DNA from: CAISOG01 sp044375625
GTDB lineage: Bacteria > Pseudomonadota > Alphaproteobacteria > CAISOG01
Reading direction: 5' to 3'
DNA length: 9,222 nucleotides
Assembly: GCA_044375625.1 (NCBI GenBank)
Contig: JBILMH010000051.1
Coordinates: 1-9,222, forward strand
Shown here piece by piece: positions 6,906 through 9,222 of the stretch. Both the position numbers and the translations under genes were made by a program. The notes under the pieces were generated by a model. That model saw only the letters and a program-made list of their open reading frames with translations. It made no database searches and was not told where the DNA came from. Position 1 is the first letter of the stretch; each line of letters opens with the position of its first letter.

Positions 6906-7814
6906 ATGACCGTCGCTTCGCCAAATGATGAAACAAAAGTTAACAACGAGGCAAAGGCCGCCATCACCCCACCGCCCAGCCCGCTACTGACCGCCAGCAT
7001 GGGGGAGCAGGGCTATCTGAACTTGTTAAGCCACATTCGCCATCATGGCACCCGCAAGGTGGATCGGACGGGGGTTGGCACCCTGGCCAGTTTTGGCCAT
7101 CAAATACGCTTTGACCTGACCAACAGCTTTCCGTTGCTGACCACCAAACAACTCTATCTGCGGGCGATTATTCATGAATTGCTGTGGTTCCTGAAGGGCG
7201 ACACCAATGTTGGCTATCTACAGGCCAACCGCGTGACCATCTGGGATGAATGGGCGGCCGACAATGGCGATCTGGGCCCTATTTATGGCCAGCAATGGCG
7301 CGATTTTGGCGGCGAAACCCTGGGTAAGGGCAAGGGGATTGACCAAATCACCGCCCTGATAGAAGGCTTGCAACGCGATCCTGACAGCCGCCGCCATCTG
7401 GTTTGTGCCTGGAACCCGTTGGCCTTGGCGCAGATTCAAAAATCGCCGCCCCCCTGCCACGCGCTGTTCCAATTGTTTGTCGCCGATGGCCGCCTATCCT
7501 GCCAATTGTATCAGCGCAGCGCCGACATGTTTTTGGGCGTGCCGTTTAATATCGCCAGCTATGCCCTGCTGACCCTGATGATTGCCCAAGTTTGTAGGTT
7601 GCAGGCGGGGGAGTTTGTGCATTGTTTGGGTGATGCCCATATCTATCTAAACCATCTGGATCAGGTGGATTTGCAGCTTAGCCGCGACATACGCCCCTTT
7701 CCCACGATGCAGCTGAACCCTGCCAAAAAAGATCTGTTTGATTTTGTCTATGAGGATTTCACCCTAAGCGATTACAACCCGCATCCGCGCATTACCGCCC
7801 CCATCGCGGTATAG
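6906..7814 (+). CDS. thyA: Thymidylate synthase ThyA
   Basis: A cytoplasmic homodimeric enzyme that converts dUMP to dTMP using 5,10-methylene-tetrahydrofolate, the de novo source of thymine for DNA. From this ATG it has 302 residues. Family signatures in order are DRTGVGT with phosphate-binding Arg54 (53-59), FPLLTTK (75-81), ELLWFLKGDTN (91-101), SRRH (161-164), catalytic Cys184 in PPPCHALFQLF, the dUMP-binding QRSADMFLGVPFNI (203-216) and DAHIYLNHLDQ (243-253). The C-terminal IAV matches the usual flexible end. About 31 Pro/Ala-rich residues precede the point where E. coli ThyA begins. Met32 (ATG at 6999) lines up with that start and gives 271 residues, close to the usual 264, so it may be the true initiator. 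Neither ATG has a clear Shine-Dalgarno. folA, a frequent neighbour, is not here. Confidence 0.95.
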   Translation: MTVASPNDETKVNNEAKAAITPPPSPLLTASMGEQGYLNLLSHIRHHGTRKVDRTGVGTLASFGHQIRFDLTNSFPLLTTKQLYLRAIIHELLWFLKGDTNVGYLQANRVTIWDEWAADNGDLGPIYGQQWRDFGGETLGKGKGIDQITALIEGLQRDPDSRRHLVCAWNPLALAQIQKSPPPCHALFQLFVADGRLSCQLYQRSADMFLGVPFNIASYALLTLMIAQVCRLQAGEFVHCLGDAHIYLNHLDQVDLQLSRDIRPFPTMQLNPAKKDLFDFVYEDFTLSDYNPHPRITAPIAV

Positions 7815-7866
7815 CGTTTGCAGAAAAAAGGTGGGTAGGATAAGGGTAGGCTAAAGCGGGAAAGCT

Positions 7867-8301
7867 CTAGCTAGCCTTGCGATCCACCATCACCACCGCT
7901 TCACCTTCCAACACCACCTTATCGGCGACGCTGACGCTGGTGGCCAGGGTTACGCGCCGCTTTTCTTGATCAATCGCGGTCACCACCACCTGCGCGGTGG
8001 CCTCATCCCCCAGCTTGACGGGCGCACGGAACTTCAGGCTTTGGCTAAGGTAAATAGCGCCAGGCCCCGGCAACTTGGTGCCCAACACCGCCGAAATAAG
8101 GCCAGCGGTTAAAATGCCATGGGCAATCCGCCCGCCAAACATAGTGGTTTTGGCATAATCCTCATTTAAATGGACGGGATTGGTATCGCCAGAAACTTCG
8201 GCAAATTTGATGACATCCGCCTCACTGATTGTCCGAGTCAGGCTGGCACTCTGCCCCTCACTTAAGTCTTCCAGGTAAAAACCGTGCAAATTGGTGGTCA
8301 T
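7867..8301 (-). CDS. MaoC/PhaJ-type (R)-specific enoyl-CoA hydratase
   Basis: A single hot-dog-fold protein of 144 residues from the chosen start, the usual size for PhaJ-type hydratases that convert trans-2-enoyl-CoA to (R)-3-hydroxyacyl-CoA. The hydratase-2 motif is clear: GDTNPVHLN, holding the catalytic Asp39 and His44, continues to FGGRIAHGIL. The later LPGPGAIYLSQSLKFRAPVKLGD block is the standard strand around the substrate tunnel. Such enzymes feed polyhydroxyalkanoate synthesis from beta-oxidation, but no pha gene is in view, so the pathway is open. An ATG four codons upstream (8313) is also in frame. I prefer 8301 because GGATGG lies 8 nt upstream of it, while the earlier ATG follows a pyrimidine-rich stretch with no ribosome-binding site, and because homologues begin here. 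It converges on thyA and diverges from tolQ. Confidence 0.88.
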   Translation of the reverse strand: MTTNLHGFYLEDLSEGQSASLTRTISEADVIKFAEVSGDTNPVHLNEDYAKTTMFGGRIAHGILTAGLISAVLGTKLPGPGAIYLSQSLKFRAPVKLGDEATAQVVVTAIDQEKRRVTLATSVSVADKVVLEGEAVVMVDRKAS

Positions 8302-8521
8302 GGCAACATCCATCCGTAAAAGAAAAACACCCTATTGCCTTACCCCATTTTGGCGCCTTAGTCCAACATCATGACAGGCTTTTACGCGCCCTTTTTGATA
8401 TTGGCCGTCTTTTGGCCTTAATTTCCAACAAAAATCAGGGTATGGTAGCGCCCACAAACAGTGCTAAGCTGTTTTGACCGTTTTGTTGCCACCACCGCCT
8501 GTATCCTGATTGGAGTTGATG

Positions 8522-9222
8522 ATGCCTACCCCTAACCCGCTTACCATAGCCAACAGCGTACAAACCACCCAGACCGCTGGCTTAGCCGCCGCCCACAGTC
8601 TGTCCCCGTGGGAGCTGTTTTTGCAAGCCGACATCGTGGTGAAATCTGTGATGCTGGCCTTATTGTTGGCCTCAATCTGGTGCTGGGCGATTATTCTGGA
8701 TAAATATGTGCGCCTGAAAAGGGTGCAGGCGCAGGCCGATAAATTTGAGGAAGGGTTTTGGTCAGGCGGCAGTTTGGAAGAATTGTTTGACCGCATTGGC
8801 CATAAGCCTGCCGACCCGATGACCGCTGTTTTTGCCGCCGCCATGCGGGAATGGCGCCGCACCATCAATCGCGGCGTGACGGAGGTGCAAAAAATCCGAA
8901 CCAGCCTGCAACAACGGATTGAGCGGGTGATGGGCGTGACTATCCAGCGGGAGATGGAGGGGTTGGAGCGTTTCATGGGCTTTTTGGCCACCGTCGGTTC
9001 CGCCGCCACCTTTATTGGCTTGTTCGGCACGGTTTGGGGGATTATGAACAGCTTTCAGGCGATTGCAGGATCCCAGAACACCAGCCTGGCCGTGGTGGCG
9101 CCGGGGATTGCCGAGGCGCTTTTCGCCACCGCCATCGGTCTTATCGCCGCCATTCCCGCGATGGTGGCCTATAACAAATTCTCAGCCGATCTGAATCGGT
9201 TCGGGGCGCGCCTGGACAATTT
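8522..9222 (+). CDS. tolQ: Tol-Pal system proton channel subunit TolQ, cut by the window edge
   Basis: An inner-membrane protein of the MotA/TolQ/ExbB family. With TolR it forms the proton-driven motor that energises TolA, keeping the outer membrane attached and helping constriction at division. About 233 codons are visible, and perhaps only about ten are missing at the C-terminus. Counting from the ATG at 8519, the first membrane helix is about residues 40-60. A long cytoplasmic segment follows (62-152). The second helix begins near 153 and includes GLFGTVWGIMNSF (167-179). The third lies in LAVVAPGIAEALFATAIGLIAAIP (190-213), with the family Pro/Gly/Thr positions intact. GGAG (8512-8515) is 6 nt before the ATG at 8522 but only 3 nt before the one at 8519, so 8522 is preferred. 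It presumably starts tolQ-tolR-tolA-tolB-pal, but ybgC, often first in that cluster, is not upstream. Confidence 0.95.
   Translation, partial: MPTPNPLTIANSVQTTQTAGLAAAHSLSPWELFLQADIVVKSVMLALLLASIWCWAIILDKYVRLKRVQAQADKFEEGFWSGGSLEELFDRIGHKPADPMTAVFAAAMREWRRTINRGVTEVQKIRTSLQQRIERVMGVTIQREMEGLERFMGFLATVGSAATFIGLFGTVWGIMNSFQAIAGSQNTSLAVVAPGIAEALFATAIGLIAAIPAMVAYNKFSADLNRFGARLDN

Noticed and set aside
7815..7866. Possible bidirectional terminator between thyA and the MaoC gene, with palindrome CTAGCTAG nearby.
   Set aside because: No GC-rich stem with an adjoining T-run was found; the palindrome overlaps the MaoC stop codon and is short.
8371..8421. A 16-codon hydrophobic open frame upstream of tolQ.
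   Set aside because: No ribosome-binding site precedes it, and such short frames are expected by chance.
8395..8423. Promoter-like TTGATA, 17 bases, TTAATT upstream of tolQ.
   Set aside because: The -35 is good but the -10 matches at only three of six positions; too weak to annotate.
8456..8474. AAACAG-N7-CTGTTT inverted repeat ahead of tolQ.
   Set aside because: Only six base pairs, with no recognised regulator motif; likely chance in an AT-rich gap.
8464..9030. An open frame on the - strand across the tolQ start.
   Set aside because: It lies opposite a clear TolQ coding sequence and has no family motif or ribosome-binding site.

Overview
The window looks like ordinary chromosomal housekeeping DNA from a GC-rich alphaproteobacterium. 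The lineage call rests on three things. The sigma factor is RpoH-like, carries an RpoH box, and sits behind a promoter matching the alphaproteobacterial heat-shock consensus CTTG-N17/18-CYTATNTNNG. The PrmC, PhaJ/MaoC and TolQ sequences have an alphaproteobacterial flavour. The family or order cannot be fixed from this sequence alone; Rhodospirillales or relatives would be a guess. No phage, transposon, CRISPR, tRNA, rRNA or plasmid feature was seen. No gene-free stretch exceeds 300 bases; the longest is the roughly 210-bp gap before tolQ.

Layout from left to right. Positions 21-86 hold a long stem-loop plus T-run that terminates leftward transcription. The leftward pair made of an MsbA-type ABC exporter (991-2805) and prmC (97-981) ends there; the two genes are 9 nt apart and probably form one operon. 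Divergent from them is rpoH (2965-3966), with its own heat-shock-type promoter at about 2911-2940 and a cluster of short direct and inverted repeats upstream. Convergent with rpoH is a CPA2-type cation/proton antiporter (3994-5166, leftward). Divergent from the antiporter is a Tas-like aldo/keto reductase (5265-6325), broken by a single-base frameshift at about 5816-5822. A small AT-richer orphan gene (6355-6801, leftward) follows, then thyA (6906-7814, rightward), then a convergent PhaJ/MaoC-type enoyl-CoA hydratase (7867-8301, leftward). The window ends inside tolQ (from 8522, rightward), presumably the first gene of a tol-pal cluster that continues beyond the edge.

The genes do not form one pathway. 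They cover release-factor modification (PrmC), lipid or drug export (ABC), heat-shock transcription (RpoH), ion homeostasis (antiporter), dTMP synthesis (ThyA), acyl-CoA hydration (MaoC) and envelope integrity (TolQ). No new multi-gene system was found. The points most worth a second look are the frameshifted reductase with its TGATG stop/start overlap, the apparent self-regulation of rpoH with a very short leader and repeat cluster, the unrecognised 148-residue gene, and an eight-G run at codons 23-26 of the antiporter.
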